Positions 6,387-6,664 of a DNA stretch of 6,664 nucleotides are shown here, piece after piece. Every line of letters starts with the position of its first letter. Position 1 is the stretch's first letter. A program made the position numbers and the translations under genes. The stretch lies in NCBI GenBank assembly GCA_903906615.1, contig CAIVKT010000176.1:1-6664 (forward strand). The letters run 5' to 3'. The DNA is from an uncultured Bacteroidota bacterium. GTDB lineage: Bacteria > Bacteroidota > Bacteroidia > Chitinophagales > Chitinophagaceae. The notes beneath the pieces were generated by a model. It ran no database searches, was not told the origin of the DNA, and saw only the letters and a list, made by a program, of their open reading frames with translations.

Positions 6387-6664
6387 ATGAAAAACAAATA
6401 CAAGCCATCTGTTGTATTCCTCCTGCTCGCCTTTTGTGTTTTGGCTACAGACAACTGCTATGCTATTGATACACTGAACGAGAACAGACCTATAGCATTA
6501 TTAGTACAACTACGCACAGAGCATAATATGATAGCTGCAATGGCGAGGGACAAGAGATACAAACAACTGAACATCGCAATACACGACGCTATAGCGGTGC
6601 GTACGGCAATGATCAATGATTTCAAAGACCGGTTTGATAATTGCCCGGTGTACTTTTATATGGA
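6387..6664 (+). CDS. secreted protein of unknown function, N-terminal part (runs off window)
   Basis: The frame from ATG 6387 stays open to the window end (92 codons plus two bases). The N-terminus is a signal peptide: MKNKYK, a hydrophobic core about 9-20, and a likely cleavage after A26 (CYA, before IDTL). The mature part begins with a short linker, then PIALLVQLRTEHNMIAAM and a basic helical stretch, a further helix AIAVRTAMINDFKDRF, and NCPVYFYM at the cut end. From memory, the pattern of LLVQL followed about 50 residues later by CPVYF(F/Y) occurs in uncharacterised Bacteroidetes exported proteins, which often continue well beyond this point; I cannot assign a function. It is divergent from the lipoprotein gene. 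ATA codes 4 of 7 Ile, matching the local style. Confidence 0.85.
   Translation, partial: MKNKYKPSVVFLLLAFCVLATDNCYAIDTLNENRPIALLVQLRTEHNMIAAMARDKRYKQLNIAIHDAIAVRTAMINDFKDRFDNCPVYFYM

Noticed and set aside
6266..6454. Minus-strand 62-codon frame across the start of the last gene
   Set aside because: It overlaps the signal-peptide gene and its promoter element and has no recognisable product.
1..6664. Mobile element, CRISPR array, tRNA/rRNA or defence system
   Set aside because: By reading both strands I saw no transposase-like protein, no spaced repeats, no cloverleaf-type sequence and no defence-related domain.

Overview
The window looks like an ordinary chromosomal segment of a Bacteroidota bacterium, probably from the Chitinophagales/Sphingobacteriales side. 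The protein styles support this (a Bacteroidetes-type short M1 peptidase, a MutS beginning with an ETPLMKQ-like N-terminus, a lipoprotein with a collagen-like stub). So do matches to the Bacteroidetes -7 promoter element TAnnTTTG directly before two starts, and the lack of convincing Shine-Dalgarno sites. ATA is the main isoleucine codon in several genes, for example 15 of 23 in the M1 gene. The taxonomic placement is from memory of these families and is not a database result.

Layout. Positions 1-1266 (+) hold the C-terminal part of an M1-family zinc aminopeptidase whose start lies outside the window. Positions 1267-1537 are a 271-base gap with a weak terminator candidate, a 55-codon unsupported small ORF, a perfect DnaA-box 9-mer and the putative mutS promoter. 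Positions 1538-4162 (+) are a complete mutS. Convergent to it is 4223-4789 (-), a membrane-anchored protein of an uncharacterised family. A short divergent gap separates that gene from 4869-5585 (+), a secreted two-domain protein of unknown function. This gene converges, across a good bidirectional terminator hairpin (5587-5618), on 5642-6151 (-), a small lipoprotein. After a 235-base divergent gap, 6387-6664 (+) starts another secreted protein that runs off the end.

The genes do not form an obvious pathway. Every neighbour pair is convergent or divergent, except M1 to mutS, which are separated by 271 bases and appear to have their own signals. One gene acts in the cytoplasm on DNA (mutS), one product is probably anchored in the inner membrane, and at least three others are envelope or secreted proteins. 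I see no mobile element, CRISPR array, tRNA, rRNA or defence system. The points most worth a second look are predicted leaderless transcripts for mutS and the last gene, the contrast in ATA codon use between the lipoprotein gene and its neighbours, and the uncharacterised envelope proteins.
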